Assembly: GCA_035489755.1 (NCBI GenBank)
Contig: DATGZK010000077.1
Location: forward strand, 1-64,000
Origin: UBA9160 sp035489755
GTDB taxonomy: Bacteria; Myxococcota_A; UBA9160
Direction of reading: 5' to 3'
DNA: 64,000 nucleotides
Below, piece by piece: positions 52,348-62,396 of the stretch. How positions within the stretch are numbered: the stretch's first letter is position 1; each line of letters starts with the position of its first letter. The position numbers were made by a program, and so were the translations under genes. The notes beneath the pieces are model-generated. The model did no database searches, was not told where the DNA came from, and saw nothing but the letters and a program-made list of their open reading frames with translations.

Positions 52348-52577
52348 GGGAAGCGAATCTTGACCTCTCCGAATCGATACTCTTCGCGTGATGGTTTCGC
52401 CATGATCTACTCGCCCGAGGCGATCCTCGATCCCAGCCACAGGGACGGCACCGAGGAGATTCTCTCCGCCGGCGACCCCCCGTGGACCTGTCGCCGGGGA
52501 GAACCTTCGTCAAGACGAACGTGTCCTGCAAGAATGCCCTCTCACCCAGACTCGCGTGCGAGAGTCCCATTCAAGCG

Positions 52578-54227
52578 ATGAACGAGACAGCTACCCCGCG
52601 CCTTGTGCCGGCCCGCCGCGCCGCGTGTGCCCTTCTCTTCTTGCTCTTCGTCGGTCGGGCGTTCTTCTCTGTGCAGCAGCACTCCGTCACGGTGGACGAG
52701 TTTGTCTACTTACCGGCGGGCATCGCCCTCTTGCAAACCGGCGACTTCGGCTTCACGGATCTGAACCCCCCGCTGGCACGCGCCCTACAAGCGCTCCCGA
52801 TCCTCTTTGCCCATCCGAAGCTCCCGGAGAATGCCTCGAGCCGCACCAACCCGAGTCCCTGGCGTCTTGGCTACGTCTTTCAGGACTCGAACCGTGCGCG
52901 GTACGTCCAATTTTTCTCGCCTGCACGCTTTGTCACGGTGCTGCTCGGCGCCTTCGGAGCTGCGGTCGCCATGGGTTGGGCGCGAGCGGTTTGGGGGCAG
53001 GGAGCCGCTCTGGCCGCGCTCGGCTTTCTGGCCTTCGAACCCAACTGGATTGCGCACGCAGGGTTGGTCACGACGGATGTGCCCTTCTGCACCGCGGCGC
53101 TGCTTGCGCTATGGACGCAAGCGCGCGCCCGCGAACGGCCGAGCCCGTTCCGGACCGCCCTCGCCGGTGTCGTACTCGGCGCGGCGCAGCTCACCAAGTT
53201 CACCGCTTTGCTCCTATACCCCGTGCTGCTCGTCCATATTCTGCTCGTGGCACGTCCCGTTGGCCGCGGACTCCGCCAGCTCGCGGTGGTGAGCGCCATC
53301 TCCCTCCTCGTGCTGAATGCCGGCTATTGCTTCGAGGGGTCTTGCGAGATCGCTCCGGCTTCGAACACCGCATCTACCCTCTGGCGCACTCTCCACGATC
53401 TCCGCGTGCCGCTGTGTCTGCCCCGGAGCTATGTGCGAAACCTGGCTTTGAAGTCGGAGCAGACGGTCGCGGGCTTCCCCACCTACCTCAACGGACGCGT
53501 CTATCGCGGGAGTGCGCCCTGGTACTACGCCCTCGAGTGCCTTCTGATGAAGAGCACGTTGGGCGCGCTCGGCCTCTCGGTCGCCGCCGCCTTCGTCGGA
53601 ACGCGCGCCCTGTCCTCAAAACTCGACAATCGCAGGCGCGTGTCCATCCTCCTCTGGATCACGACCGGGCTCGGGTTGGTGCTGGCTTCCTCAGCAACAA
53701 ACCTGAACCTCGGGGTGCGCTACGTCCTGTTGCTGTATCCGTTGCTCGCTCTGGCAATGGGGGGCGCATGGAGATGGGCCCCGAGGCTCACCGCTGCACT
53801 CTTGGTGGTTCATGCCTTCGAGTCGGCGGCCGCGTATCCCAACGAGCTCGCTTTCTTCAACCTGGTCGGCGGAGGCCCGGGCGGAGGGCTTCGCTACCTC
53901 GCGGACTCGAACCTCGACTGGGGACAAGACCTGCCTGCGCTTGCGAAGTTCATGCGAGAGAACGAAACCGGACCCATCCAGCTCGCCTACTTCGGGCGGG
54001 TGGACCCTCGGTTGTACGGCGTCGAGTTCAGCCTCCTCGACCCCAAGCCGCACTCGGGATGGGTCGCCATCTCAGCGAACTTCCTGGCGGGGCTTCCGTA
54101 TCCCCTCTTAGACGCGGCGACCGGAACGAGTCGCTGGCCGGCGCCGGGAGAGTTCGAAGCCTTCGGGAAAATTCCGGCTGTCGCGCGCGTGGGCGCTTCG
54201 ATCTACGTCTACCGGACTCCTCCGTGA
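52578..54227 (+). CDS. PMT-like (GT39 type) GT-C membrane glycosyltransferase
   Basis: 549 residues with about 10-11 helices. The first loop HSVTVDEFVYLPAGI (D40, E41) has the Asp-Glu pair of GT39 mannosyltransferases; next comes FTDLNPPLARALQALP. The second half has the family's YPNELAFFNLVGG and YLADSNLDWGQDLPAL, a pair of phrases typical of bacterial PMT-like proteins. ATG 52578 is used because upstream residues are not hydrophobic and lack codon bias. No ribosome site is obvious. Protein O-glycosylation is possible, but bacterial members also glycosylate lipids. Confidence 0.82.
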   Translation: MNETATPRLVPARRAACALLFLLFVGRAFFSVQQHSVTVDEFVYLPAGIALLQTGDFGFTDLNPPLARALQALPILFAHPKLPENASSRTNPSPWRLGYVFQDSNRARYVQFFSPARFVTVLLGAFGAAVAMGWARAVWGQGAALAALGFLAFEPNWIAHAGLVTTDVPFCTAALLALWTQARARERPSPFRTALAGVVLGAAQLTKFTALLLYPVLLVHILLVARPVGRGLRQLAVVSAISLLVLNAGYCFEGSCEIAPASNTASTLWRTLHDLRVPLCLPRSYVRNLALKSEQTVAGFPTYLNGRVYRGSAPWYYALECLLMKSTLGALGLSVAAAFVGTRALSSKLDNRRRVSILLWITTGLGLVLASSATNLNLGVRYVLLLYPLLALAMGGAWRWAPRLTAALLVVHAFESAAAYPNELAFFNLVGGGPGGGLRYLADSNLDWGQDLPALAKFMRENETGPIQLAYFGRVDPRLYGVEFSLLDPKPHSGWVAISANFLAGLPYPLLDAATGTSRWPAPGEFEAFGKIPAVARVGASIYVYRTPP

Positions 54228-54341
54228 CCTGTCTCGGGCAGTCCTGGCGACAGCCTTGCGCTCTCCTCTCGGCGGGGTGCCGGGGAACGGGGGCCGGGGG
54301 CGATCGGGGGATGGAGCGGCCGACGCGATGGACCTAGGGCA

Positions 54342-56450
54342 TCAGTGCGCGCGCAGCAGCTGCGCCCTCTTCTTCTCCACAAGGGCCTCAAGGCGCGATC
54401 GAAGCGCAAGGGCGCGTTCGTCCAAGGGGTGGCGCTGGACGAGCTCGCGGGCTTGCTCGAGGGCGGGCCCAGCGGTTTCGTGCTCCGCCAAGCTGATCAC
54501 GAGGCGCTCGCGTTCGACGAAGGCCTCGGGGCGGAGCTCGAGCGCGGCCCGGTCCGCCGCAATCTGCGACCTCCAGTCACCGAGATCGGCGTAGAGCTCG
54601 GCGAGGCGCGAGAGAGCATCGAAGCGAAGATCCGGATCTCGGCTTTCGCGGTTCGCGAGGAGCTGCTCATAGTCGAGAGGCAGCACGTCACGCGCGGCCA
54701 GCCAGTCGGGACGCGCACGTAGGACCGACGCGACGTCAAAGCCCGCGGCCGGGTCGAAGGCCACGCCCTCGCGCGCGTAGTAGGCCTCGACACGACGCAG
54801 ATTCTCGGCGTTGCGCGCATTTCGCCGCAAAAAAACGCCATGATCCCGCGCGCGGAAGATGGGGATCCAGCGCACATCGCCCTCAACGAGCGGGAACGTG
54901 TAGGTGTTGGCGTAGCTGAGCCCGAACGGCCGGCCGACGGCGAAGAACAGGTCCACGTCGCGCCGGTCCAGGCGGTCGAGGGGGGAGAGCTGGCCGGGCT
55001 CGGTGTTCCCGAGGCGTATCGATTCGTACTCCGCGAGCACCTCAGGCGGGTAATGCTCGGTGCGGCCGTCGATGAACGTTCGCAGGTGCGGCGAGAGCCA
55101 GTAGCCGAGGAAGCCGCCGAGGTAGTAGGGATTGAAGAGATTGCCTTCGAGGCCCGCGTCGCGGAGGAATTCCATCCCCGCCGCCGCGTAGCGCTGGCGA
55201 AGGTAGACGCTCTCGAAGTAGCCCTGGCGCTCCTGTGCCGTTTCTGTCACGAAGCTCGAGAAGCTGATCTGCGCAGGAAACATGACCGCGACCATGAGGG
55301 CGCCAGCCGCGAGGCCAAGCTCCGTGCGTCGCCTCGCCAGGGGGTGGGCCGCGAGGAACGAGCGCGCCACGTGCAGCAGGAAAAGAAGCACAAAGAAGCC
55401 CAGCCACAGGAAGCGAAGCGCGGTGACCAGAGCCACCGCCGAAGCGACAGCGACGGCAGCGCGCTTGGGATCGAGGGCATCGAGCAGGTTTCGCGAGGGG
55501 CGACGGAGCCAGCGCACCGCCCCGAGCACAAGCGTGGCAGCGAACAGGAGGAGCAGGGTGTCGGTAAGACACCACGCGAGGGTCGTGAGCGCAGGGTTGG
55601 ACGGAGCCGGCGGGGCGAAGGGACGGAAGGGACTCCACTCGTCCGCCACCGCGAGGACGGCTGTCGTCGTCGAGGAGTGGAAGAACGTGAGATGCTGCTC
55701 GAAGCCTCTCGGATTGAGCAGCGTTGCGGTGAGCGCCAGGAGCAAGGCCAGACCCAGCACGCGTGCAGCTCGCCACTCGCTGCCTGCGCTCTCGCCGAGC
55801 CGCTCTCGCAATCGCGCACGAAGCCCGATGCCGCCCAGGCCGGCACCGAGCAGCCCGAATCCGACCATGAAGACGGAATGCGCGTTGGCCCAGAAAAGAA
55901 GGAGCAGCGCCGCCGTACCGATGCGGGCGCGCGTCGGTGGCTCCTCCTTTTCGAGCAGCAAGCGATAGAGAGCGAGCGCGCAGAGGATGCTCACGAGATC
56001 CGGCCGGAGCTGGAAGAGCCGGAACCAGGAGAGCACGACGAACGTCATGAAAGCGGTCACAGTGAAGACCGTCCCTGCTCGCTCGCGTCGCAGGATTGCG
56101 TAGGCCAGACCGAGGATTCCCATCACCGTCACAACGTGCAGGACCCGCAAGCCGCGCAGGCCCACGACGCGCGCGGCTTCGTACACGAGCACACCGAAAA
56201 GCCAAGAATGCTGTACGGGCCGGATCGGGCCCGAGGTGAAAAGCATGGGGTCGGAGGCCGGCCAGAGGCCCTCTCGCGTGTAGGTCTCTCCCATCTTGAG
56301 GTGGAACCAGAGATCGTCGGTGCCGAGCGGACGGCCCACGAGATAGAAAACGACGAGCAGGAGCAAAGCGCACGCCAGCCAGACCATCGCGACCGCAGCC
56401 ATGACGAGCCAGTCTCCGTGCTCGCGGCCATCGTGCGGTCCTGATTTCAT
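54342..56450 (-). CDS. GT-C-like membrane protein with soluble TPR tail
   Basis: 702 residues with about 11 helices up to residue 410, then a soluble domain. The first loop is GRPLGTDDLWFHLKMGETY (D45, D46), followed by WPASDPMLFTSGP. The mid-domain GNLFNPYYLGGFLGYWLSP and RTFIDGRTEHYPP are typical of large GT-C-like proteins of unknown function. The final ~110 residues are TPR-like (DALSRLAELYADLGDWRSQI). ATG 56450 has AAGGGAG 9 nt upstream. It is convergent with the PMT-like gene on its left. The catalytic role is inferred from the fold only. Confidence 0.78.
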   Translation of the reverse strand: MKSGPHDGREHGDWLVMAAVAMVWLACALLLLVVFYLVGRPLGTDDLWFHLKMGETYTREGLWPASDPMLFTSGPIRPVQHSWLFGVLVYEAARVVGLRGLRVLHVVTVMGILGLAYAILRRERAGTVFTVTAFMTFVVLSWFRLFQLRPDLVSILCALALYRLLLEKEEPPTRARIGTAALLLLFWANAHSVFMVGFGLLGAGLGGIGLRARLRERLGESAGSEWRAARVLGLALLLALTATLLNPRGFEQHLTFFHSSTTTAVLAVADEWSPFRPFAPPAPSNPALTTLAWCLTDTLLLLFAATLVLGAVRWLRRPSRNLLDALDPKRAAVAVASAVALVTALRFLWLGFFVLLFLLHVARSFLAAHPLARRRTELGLAAGALMVAVMFPAQISFSSFVTETAQERQGYFESVYLRQRYAAAGMEFLRDAGLEGNLFNPYYLGGFLGYWLSPHLRTFIDGRTEHYPPEVLAEYESIRLGNTEPGQLSPLDRLDRRDVDLFFAVGRPFGLSYANTYTFPLVEGDVRWIPIFRARDHGVFLRRNARNAENLRRVEAYYAREGVAFDPAAGFDVASVLRARPDWLAARDVLPLDYEQLLANRESRDPDLRFDALSRLAELYADLGDWRSQIAADRAALELRPEAFVERERLVISLAEHETAGPALEQARELVQRHPLDERALALRSRLEALVEKKRAQLLRAH

Positions 56451-56690
56451 TGGCAGAGCTCCCTTACGACACACAGTACGGTCTTCTACTCGATAAAGTG
56501 TTGGTCCCGTGAGATCCGATGGGCGCGTCGCACCTCTCATCTTTGGATTGTCTCCCGCGCCGTCGATGATCGGACTGAGATGCCCCGGCTCCGGACCTCG
56601 CTTTTCACGACTTCTCGTACGCGGCGGGACCCCGCGGTCTTCGTCAGCTCTGAGCGGCTGCGGCACGACCGGGGTCGTGTCCTTGCGCCT

Positions 56691-58178
56691 CTAGCCTCCG
56701 TCGGCGATCGGTGTCACCCCCTCTGTCCGCAGGCGAACCGCTGCTTGGCGTGTCCATGCGGCGTCGTGATGCAGAGGCGCGAGCCTCAGCGATTCCTCGA
56801 GGTCATACAGAGCCTCGCCACGGCGCCCTTGCGCCAGTCGCACGCGCGCGAGCAAGTGGCGCACGTGCCCGTCCTCGGGGTAGAGCGCGAGGGCATGGAC
56901 GTACGCGGCGGCGGCCTCGTCGAGCGCCCCCTCACGGTGTCGTTCGGCCCCGAGTCCTGTCCAGGCGTGACGGCTCTCCGGGTACGCCGCGAGCGCTTGG
57001 GCATAGAGCCGCTCCGGTGCGGCCCAGAGCGCCGCCTGGCGCCCACTTGCGAGGGCGAGGAGCACGAGTCCGAGTCCAACGGCAGCCCCCGCCCACCGCG
57101 TACGACGCACCCACACAGCGAGGGGCTCCGCGACGGGGGCGAGAAAACCCGGGAGGGCCAAGGTCAGGTAGCGATCTGCGAAGACGGTCGTCATGGGGAT
57201 CAGCTGGACCACGGGCAATAGCGCTGCCACAACCCAAGCCAAGGCAAGACCAAGCCGGCGCTCACGCCGCACGGCCACGGTCGCCACGAGTGCGACTGCG
57301 ATCAGACCTGCGAGCGGGCCCAGTACGCGCGGGTCGAGCCAGCGCCCGATCGCCATGGGCTGGACGCAGTGCGTCGGATCGAAGGGGAGATAGGCGAGGC
57401 GTACGTAGCGCCACAACACCTCGGGTAAGATGCGCGCGGTAGCGGCGGGTGAACCTCCAAACCAGGGCGCCACTCCGCCCTCGAGCGCCTGCGCCTTCAC
57501 ATTCTCGAGCGCGACGCTCAAGCCCAAGGCGCCAAGCGCTCCCACAGCGGCGACGTCGCGACGGTGGGTGCCGCCATGGGTCCACCAAGCGATCGCGAAG
57601 ACGGCCGGCAAAAGAACGAAGCCGGCCTTGGCGAGCAGGGAGAGAGCGGCGAAGCCGAGCGCGGCGACAAGGCGCGCGCGTCGCGGGGACTCCAGCTCGG
57701 CGAGCCAGCGCTCGAGCGCAAGCAGCGCGAAGAGGAGCGCGAGGAGGGTCTTCGACTGACTGATCCACGCGACTGCCTCAACGGCGGCAGGATGCACGAG
57801 GAGAAGCGCGCCTGCGAGGGTCGCACCCACGGAGGAAGCGCCGCAGCGCCGCATGACCGCGCGTAGGGCGGAGGCGCAGCCCGCGAATAGGAGCACGTTT
57901 GCAATGCGGTAGCCGAGCGGTGCGTCCGCGAAGAGATGCCGCTCGAGGTACAGAAACCCCATGTGCAACGGCGCCCAATTGGCAAAAAACGGCGCCTCAA
58001 AAATACGCCGGAGCGCTGCAACGAGCGGCAGTGTGAGGATTTCGTTGCGCTGAAGATAAATCCAGTCGTCGGACACGAAGCCGCCCGAGAAGCTCGGCGC
58101 ATAGACCGCGAGCGCGACGGCGGCGAAGGTCGCGTAGGCAAGGGCCTCTCGCTTCACAGAAACAGGAAGCTCCCTCAC
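56691..58178 (-). CDS. TMTC-like GT-C protein with C-terminal TPR
   Basis: 495 residues, the shortest TMTC-like protein here. Landmarks are VYAPSFSGGFVSDDWIYLQ (D37/D38), HPAAVEAVAWISQSKT and PVVQLIPMTTVFADRYLTL. Its tail is a true TPR array (GLGAERHREGALDEAAAAY, RVRLAQGRRGEALYDLEESL), as in eukaryotic TMTCs, rather than the DPRF-type repeats of the other copies. The start is GTG 58178, just ahead of a basic segment and the first helix. Of the five, its domain order is nearest to that of animal TMTC proteins. Donor and acceptor are unknown. Confidence 0.83.
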   Translation of the reverse strand: MRELPVSVKREALAYATFAAVALAVYAPSFSGGFVSDDWIYLQRNEILTLPLVAALRRIFEAPFFANWAPLHMGFLYLERHLFADAPLGYRIANVLLFAGCASALRAVMRRCGASSVGATLAGALLLVHPAAVEAVAWISQSKTLLALLFALLALERWLAELESPRRARLVAALGFAALSLLAKAGFVLLPAVFAIAWWTHGGTHRRDVAAVGALGALGLSVALENVKAQALEGGVAPWFGGSPAATARILPEVLWRYVRLAYLPFDPTHCVQPMAIGRWLDPRVLGPLAGLIAVALVATVAVRRERRLGLALAWVVAALLPVVQLIPMTTVFADRYLTLALPGFLAPVAEPLAVWVRRTRWAGAAVGLGLVLLALASGRQAALWAAPERLYAQALAAYPESRHAWTGLGAERHREGALDEAAAAYVHALALYPEDGHVRHLLARVRLAQGRRGEALYDLEESLRLAPLHHDAAWTRQAAVRLRTEGVTPIADGG

Positions 58179-58628
58179 GAGGCCGCGCTTCTCAGACCTT
58201 GCAGCGAGGTCTTCGGGGGCTTTCGTCTCCCGCGAGATGCGTCCTCCGCGAGCGCCGAGCCAAGCAGAAGCTGAAGAGCCTTGTGCTTCAGGACGGCCAT
58301 GCCAGCTGCATTAACGCATCGAACACACGAAAGGTACCCCCGCTGGTCTCTCGAGCCGGCCATGTCGACTTTTGTGCCGCGGAGAGTTGGCGCACCAGTA
58401 GAGGATGAAACCGCTCACGACGCAGGCACTTTGTACCGGATTAAGGCAGGCACGCCACCGGTCGTTCGACACGTCTTCGCTGTGCTGGCAGGGTCCATCG
58501 CCGTCGCAGGAGAAGGGCGAGCAAGCCTCACGCTCGGGCGCCCTACGGAACGCGTGTTGCTGTATCCAAGGGCCTATGGCAGGCTGCTCGGTTGCCTGCG
58601 CGCAGGACGCCAGGGAGGCAGCGACGCC
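58179..58628. other. Divergent region with uncertain start of the rightward GT-C gene
   Basis: About 450 bp. The frame of the rightward gene is open from 58281, but codons up to about 58620 show poor GC bias at third positions and no hydrophobic segments. I treat the region as intergenic, holding both promoters. ATG codons at 58299 and 58362 are in frame but lack ribosome sites. Confidence 0.4.
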
Positions 58629-59939
58629 TTGGCCGAGAGGGGGATCCGGGAGGTCATTGCCGGGCCGAACGCCCGGCTTTGGCTGGCGGTGTCGGCTGTC
58701 GTGGCGGGGCTGGCGGTTGCGGTGCGCATCCACAGCGCTTTCCTCTATGCCCCGCTCTATGACTTCGATGGCCCGGGCCACGCCCTGAACGTTCTCGCGA
58801 TTCACCGCGGTAGGCTCCCGGACGTCGCGACCTGGGCCGGCTTCCACCCGCCGCTCTACTACGCGCTCGGCGCCCTGGTGTGGGCGCTGCTGCCCGAGGC
58901 GGTGCCCGTGCATGTGGGGCTGCGGCTCCTCTCGGGCGCCGCAGGGCTCGCCCTGGCCGTGATCGTCTGGCGCACACTGGCTCGCTTGGTGTCCGCGCCC
59001 GACGCCGCGATCGCGGGCGTGGTGGTGTTCTGCAGCCCCGTGTTCACGATCGCAAGCGATATGCTCGGCAACGAGATGCTCTGCGCCTGCTTCGTTACGG
59101 CCGCCCTCTCGCGCCTCGTGGCGGTGCCGTGGGAAGTCACCGACAACCTCCGACACGCTGTAGTGACGAGTTTGTTTCTCGTAGGCGGGCTGCTCACGAA
59201 GTCGACCGCACTAATCGCAGTTCCCGTCTGCGCCGGGTTCTACGCGCTCGGGTACCGCGGGAGGCCGGCGCGAGCCCTGGTCGCCGCGGCCCTGGTCGGC
59301 GGCCTCCCGCTGCTCGCGGCATCGCCGCACTACGCGCGGCTTTTGCACGCGTCCGGTGGCTCCCTGCTCAGCGTCGTGAGCGGTGCAGCGCTTACGCCGG
59401 AGGTGCAGCGCGAGATGCGCGTGCAGCCTCCGGGCGAGCGCCATCTTCGCGACTACCTGACGCTTCCTCCCGCCACGTTCCTATCCCCGGTCCATGTTGC
59501 GCCCGGCATGGAGCGCTCGGTACCCGGGATGCTCTGGGGAAGCACTTGGGCAGACGCCCACGGCGAGTTCCTTCCGATGGACCAGCCCGCGGCCGTCGGT
59601 GGCGCCGCGGCCCTCTCGACCGCGGGTCTGCTGCCGGTGGCGCTCGCGGCGTTCGGTCTTTGGCGGTTCCTTCGCTCCCCGCGCTCCTTCACCGGCGCGG
59701 TCGCGCCGCTCGTCTTCGCGGCGGCGCTGATGGTCGCCTTCCTGCGTTACACGTGGATGCTACCGGCCTACTCTGCGGTGAAGGCGAGCTATCTTCTTCC
59801 CGCCTCGCTCTCTGCCGCGCTGCTGCTTGCCCTCGGCCTAGACGGCCTCGGACCCCGCGCTCGCGTCGCTGCGCGGATCGGCTGTCTTGCGCTCGCCTTC
59901 AGCTCGACCCTCGTCCTGTGGCAGGTGTGGTGGACGTGA
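58629..59939 (+). CDS. GT-C family membrane protein (pairs with the 63 kb paralog)
   Basis: 436 residues from the TTG at 58629; the start is uncertain, and the frame is open upstream to 58281. About 11 helices. The first loop APLYDFDGPGHALNVLAIHR (D45, D47, H51) is followed by WAGFHPPLYYALGALV. The gene at 62.6 kb has the same arrangement (FGFDLGNHMAYVEFVQR, then TYHPPLFYVASALL) and a length of 454, which guided the start choice. This D-x3-H, then HPPL(Y/F)Y pattern marks a common bacterial GT-C subgroup. A lipoprotein gene overlaps its stop as GTGA. Confidence 0.72.
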   Translation: MAERGIREVIAGPNARLWLAVSAVVAGLAVAVRIHSAFLYAPLYDFDGPGHALNVLAIHRGRLPDVATWAGFHPPLYYALGALVWALLPEAVPVHVGLRLLSGAAGLALAVIVWRTLARLVSAPDAAIAGVVVFCSPVFTIASDMLGNEMLCACFVTAALSRLVAVPWEVTDNLRHAVVTSLFLVGGLLTKSTALIAVPVCAGFYALGYRGRPARALVAAALVGGLPLLAASPHYARLLHASGGSLLSVVSGAALTPEVQREMRVQPPGERHLRDYLTLPPATFLSPVHVAPGMERSVPGMLWGSTWADAHGEFLPMDQPAAVGGAAALSTAGLLPVALAAFGLWRFLRSPRSFTGAVAPLVFAAALMVAFLRYTWMLPAYSAVKASYLLPASLSAALLLALGLDGLGPRARVAARIGCLALAFSSTLVLWQVWWT

Positions 59940-60520
59940 GGCTGGCCCCCGCGCTCGCTCTCCTCCTGTTCTGCGGCTGCGGGACTCCCTCCACGCCGAC
60001 GGAGACGGTGATTGCCTACTTCCGCACGATCGGTCGCGATCCAATCCGCTCGGCGGATCTTCTGAGCGACGCGTTTCAGGCGCGGCACGGGCTGCACGTC
60101 GCTACGAGCGCCGAGATGCGCGGCTGGGAGCAGCGCTTGCGCGGTAGTTCGGGGGCGTCCGTCGAGGCCCCGGGGCAGGGAGACACTCCGCGCTCGCTCC
60201 ACCACGCCGAGATCGCCTGGCTCGGCACGCAGATGAAGCCCGTCTTCCGCGAGCTTGCCGCGGCGCTCCGCGCCACACCCCTCGAGGAGCAGATTGAGGG
60301 CGACCGGGCGGAGGTGGCGGTGCGCGTCCTCGCGCCGCAGACCCCGTCCTTCGTGCAGCGGTTCACGCTCTCGCGCGATTCCGCCACTGCGCGCTGGCGC
60401 ATCGACCGCATCGACCAGGCAGAGGTCGACGAGCGGAACCTCCCCGCTGCCTTCGTTGCGGCGCCTTCCGAAGAGTTGCGGCGCCGCCTCGCGGCGGCGC
60501 TCGCGGTACCCGCGGCATAA
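59936..60520 (+). CDS. Small lipoprotein of unknown function
   Basis: 194 residues. It begins at GTG 59936, overlapping the GT-C stop as GTGA. VRLAPALALLLFCGC is a short lipoprotein signal with lipobox Cys15. The mature part starts with STPTETVIAYFRTIGRDPI, an opening seen in NTF2-like or DUF4878-like small periplasmic domains. A mixed helix/strand body follows (AEVAVRVLAPQTPSFVQRF, RWRIDRIDQ). The fold is only suggested. Coupling to the GT-C gene hints at a shared process. No enzyme motif is visible. Confidence 0.7.
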   Translation: MRLAPALALLLFCGCGTPSTPTETVIAYFRTIGRDPIRSADLLSDAFQARHGLHVATSAEMRGWEQRLRGSSGASVEAPGQGDTPRSLHHAEIAWLGTQMKPVFRELAAALRATPLEEQIEGDRAEVAVRVLAPQTPSFVQRFTLSRDSATARWRIDRIDQAEVDERNLPAAFVAAPSEELRRRLAAALAVPAA

Positions 60521-60547
60521 GACGGAAGGCAAAAGGCGCCGGAGGAG

Positions 60548-60579
60548 GCCGTTGCAGCGTCCAGCTCCGCTGCAACGGC
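60548..60579. terminator. Perfect 12-bp hairpin downstream of the small lipoprotein gene
   Basis: GCCGTTGCAGCG pairs with CGCTGCAACGGC around an 8-nt loop, 27 nt after the lipoprotein stop. No U-tract follows on the + strand, so it may terminate only weakly or protect the 3' end. It separates the lipoprotein gene from the next GT-C gene. Confidence 0.45.
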
Positions 60580-60734
60580 TGGAGGGGACGGGCCCGTGCG
60601 GGTGCCCAGCCGCTTCGACACCAGACGCGACGCAAGCATCCGCCCCGCTCCTTGTGCAACAGCCTCGAAGCCTGAACGGCACTCGGCCGCGACGCCTCCG
60701 GACTCCACCAAGCCCTTCCGTTACCCTGCATTCG

Positions 60735-62396
60735 ATGTCGCCAGAGAAAAGCGATCGGCTCGTTTCGCGAGGTGAAGTCGCTTGCGTCGGCACGATCGCG
60801 CTCTCCTATCTTCTTGTCGGCCTCGTGCTCCCGATCGGTCCGAACGTCCCTCTCGGCGACTCCTGGACATTCGCGTGGAGCGCCCGGGAGCTCGCAGAGC
60901 ACGGCCGGCTCGTCCTTTCCGATGGCCAGTCGATGACCCTCGTGGCGCAACTCCTGCTCGCGGCGCCGGCGGGTCTCCTTTTCACCGCCACGCCGTCGGT
61001 CCTGAATCTATTCAACTTCTGCCTGTCGGGCGTGACGACGGTGCTCTTCTTCCTATCCTTTCGGGCGCTCGATCTGCCTCGCACAACCGCGCTCCTTGCA
61101 GCCGGCACCCTCGCAGCCAATCCGATCTGGCTCGCGCAGTCGGTGTCCTTCGACACAGAGATCTCGTTCCTGTTTTTCTCGGCCCTCGGCCTGCTGGCGC
61201 TCCTTGTCTGGGATCGCGGCGGGCCGCGTGCCGCGATCTGGTTATCGGGCGCAGCCTTCGCCGCCGCCGTACTTGTTCGCCAACATGGAATCGTGTATGC
61301 GCTGGCAGGGTTCCTCTATGCCGCATGGTCGCGCCGCCAGCGGAGCACGGTCCTCGCTGCCTTCCTGCTCCCCGTGGCGGCGCTCGTGGGCTTTTACGCC
61401 TGGCTCCACCTTGTCCACGGTGTCCCCAAGGCCTTTGTATGGAGTCAGAAGATCCTGGCCGTGCGGCTGTCGCATCCGGTGGGTCTTGCAATAGCGAGCG
61501 CGCTCGACCTCGTGGTCTCTGCACAGTACTACGGCCTCTTCTTGATACCTCTGCTGCCGCTCGCAGGCCGCGTCGGAACTCTCGTCCCCGCGCGTGGCCC
61601 GCGAGCACGCGCGGCCGCGGGGCTGCTTGTGCTGCTCGCCCTCGGAACCGTCCTTGCCACCTTCGGCTTTGGGATGGTCATGCCGTCCCTCCCGAACGTC
61701 GTCACGCTGCAGGCGGCCAGCGCACCCTTCGGGATCGACGGCCCGATGGTGGGGCTGCGCATCGGGCTGACCGCCATTGCGGTTGCGACAGGCGCGTGGG
61801 CGCTCTTGGCAGGCCTCGCGCACGCGTTTCAGAGCGACGGCGCCTCCGAGGGGGCTAGGCACTTCGTCGCCGCATGTGCGGCGCTGCTGCTCGCATTCAG
61901 CCTCCTGACCGGGCTCTTTTTCGACCGCTACCTCCTGCCGCCGCTGCCGTTCCTCGTGCCCCTTGTGCTTCCGCGCGCGGTCCCGGGGCGTTTGGGCGTG
62001 GTAGCGAGTACGGGACTTCTCGCCCTGGTTCTCGGATTTTCGCTCTTCTTCGTCGATCAACGCATCCGAAGCTCCGCCTGCGAGTGGGAGGTGGCGCAGG
62101 CCTTGCTGCGCGAGACCCAAGACCCGCACCGCATCGATGGAGGTGTCGCCTTCAACGGCTACTACTCCTATCCGTGGCTGTCGAAAGCCTACGGCGCCGC
62201 ACAGCAGGATCCATGGCCTCCGTGGGTACAGCCTTCTGCGGACCTCGTTGTGCGCCCCTTTGCGCTGGACGATCCGCGGGTCAAGGAGATCGATCGGCAC
62301 CGCTGCCCGAACCATGCGAGGCTCGAGCCTTTCCAGGTATTCGTGTACCGCCGCACGATCTTCAGCGGGCCACCGCTTCGAACGCCTCAAGGGTAG
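60735..62396 (+). CDS. GT-C family membrane glycosyltransferase (ArnT-like)
   Basis: 553 residues with about 12 helices. The first loop NVPLGDSWTFAWSARELAE (D42) is followed by GRLVLSDGQSMTLVAQLL. In the middle are SFDTEISFLFFSALGLL and LVRQHGIVYALAGFL, typical of ArnT-like subgroups with a single Asp in loop 1. The soluble tail is short (GGVAFNGYYSYPWLSKAYGA). The ATG at 60735 is chosen, as the frame upstream is Arg/Pro-rich. It is convergent with the last gene of the window, with 233 bp between stops and no strong terminator. Confidence 0.76.
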   Translation: MSPEKSDRLVSRGEVACVGTIALSYLLVGLVLPIGPNVPLGDSWTFAWSARELAEHGRLVLSDGQSMTLVAQLLLAAPAGLLFTATPSVLNLFNFCLSGVTTVLFFLSFRALDLPRTTALLAAGTLAANPIWLAQSVSFDTEISFLFFSALGLLALLVWDRGGPRAAIWLSGAAFAAAVLVRQHGIVYALAGFLYAAWSRRQRSTVLAAFLLPVAALVGFYAWLHLVHGVPKAFVWSQKILAVRLSHPVGLAIASALDLVVSAQYYGLFLIPLLPLAGRVGTLVPARGPRARAAAGLLVLLALGTVLATFGFGMVMPSLPNVVTLQAASAPFGIDGPMVGLRIGLTAIAVATGAWALLAGLAHAFQSDGASEGARHFVAACAALLLAFSLLTGLFFDRYLLPPLPFLVPLVLPRAVPGRLGVVASTGLLALVLGFSLFFVDQRIRSSACEWEVAQALLRETQDPHRIDGGVAFNGYYSYPWLSKAYGAAQQDPWPPWVQPSADLVVRPFALDDPRVKEIDRHRCPNHARLEPFQVFVYRRTIFSGPPLRTPQG

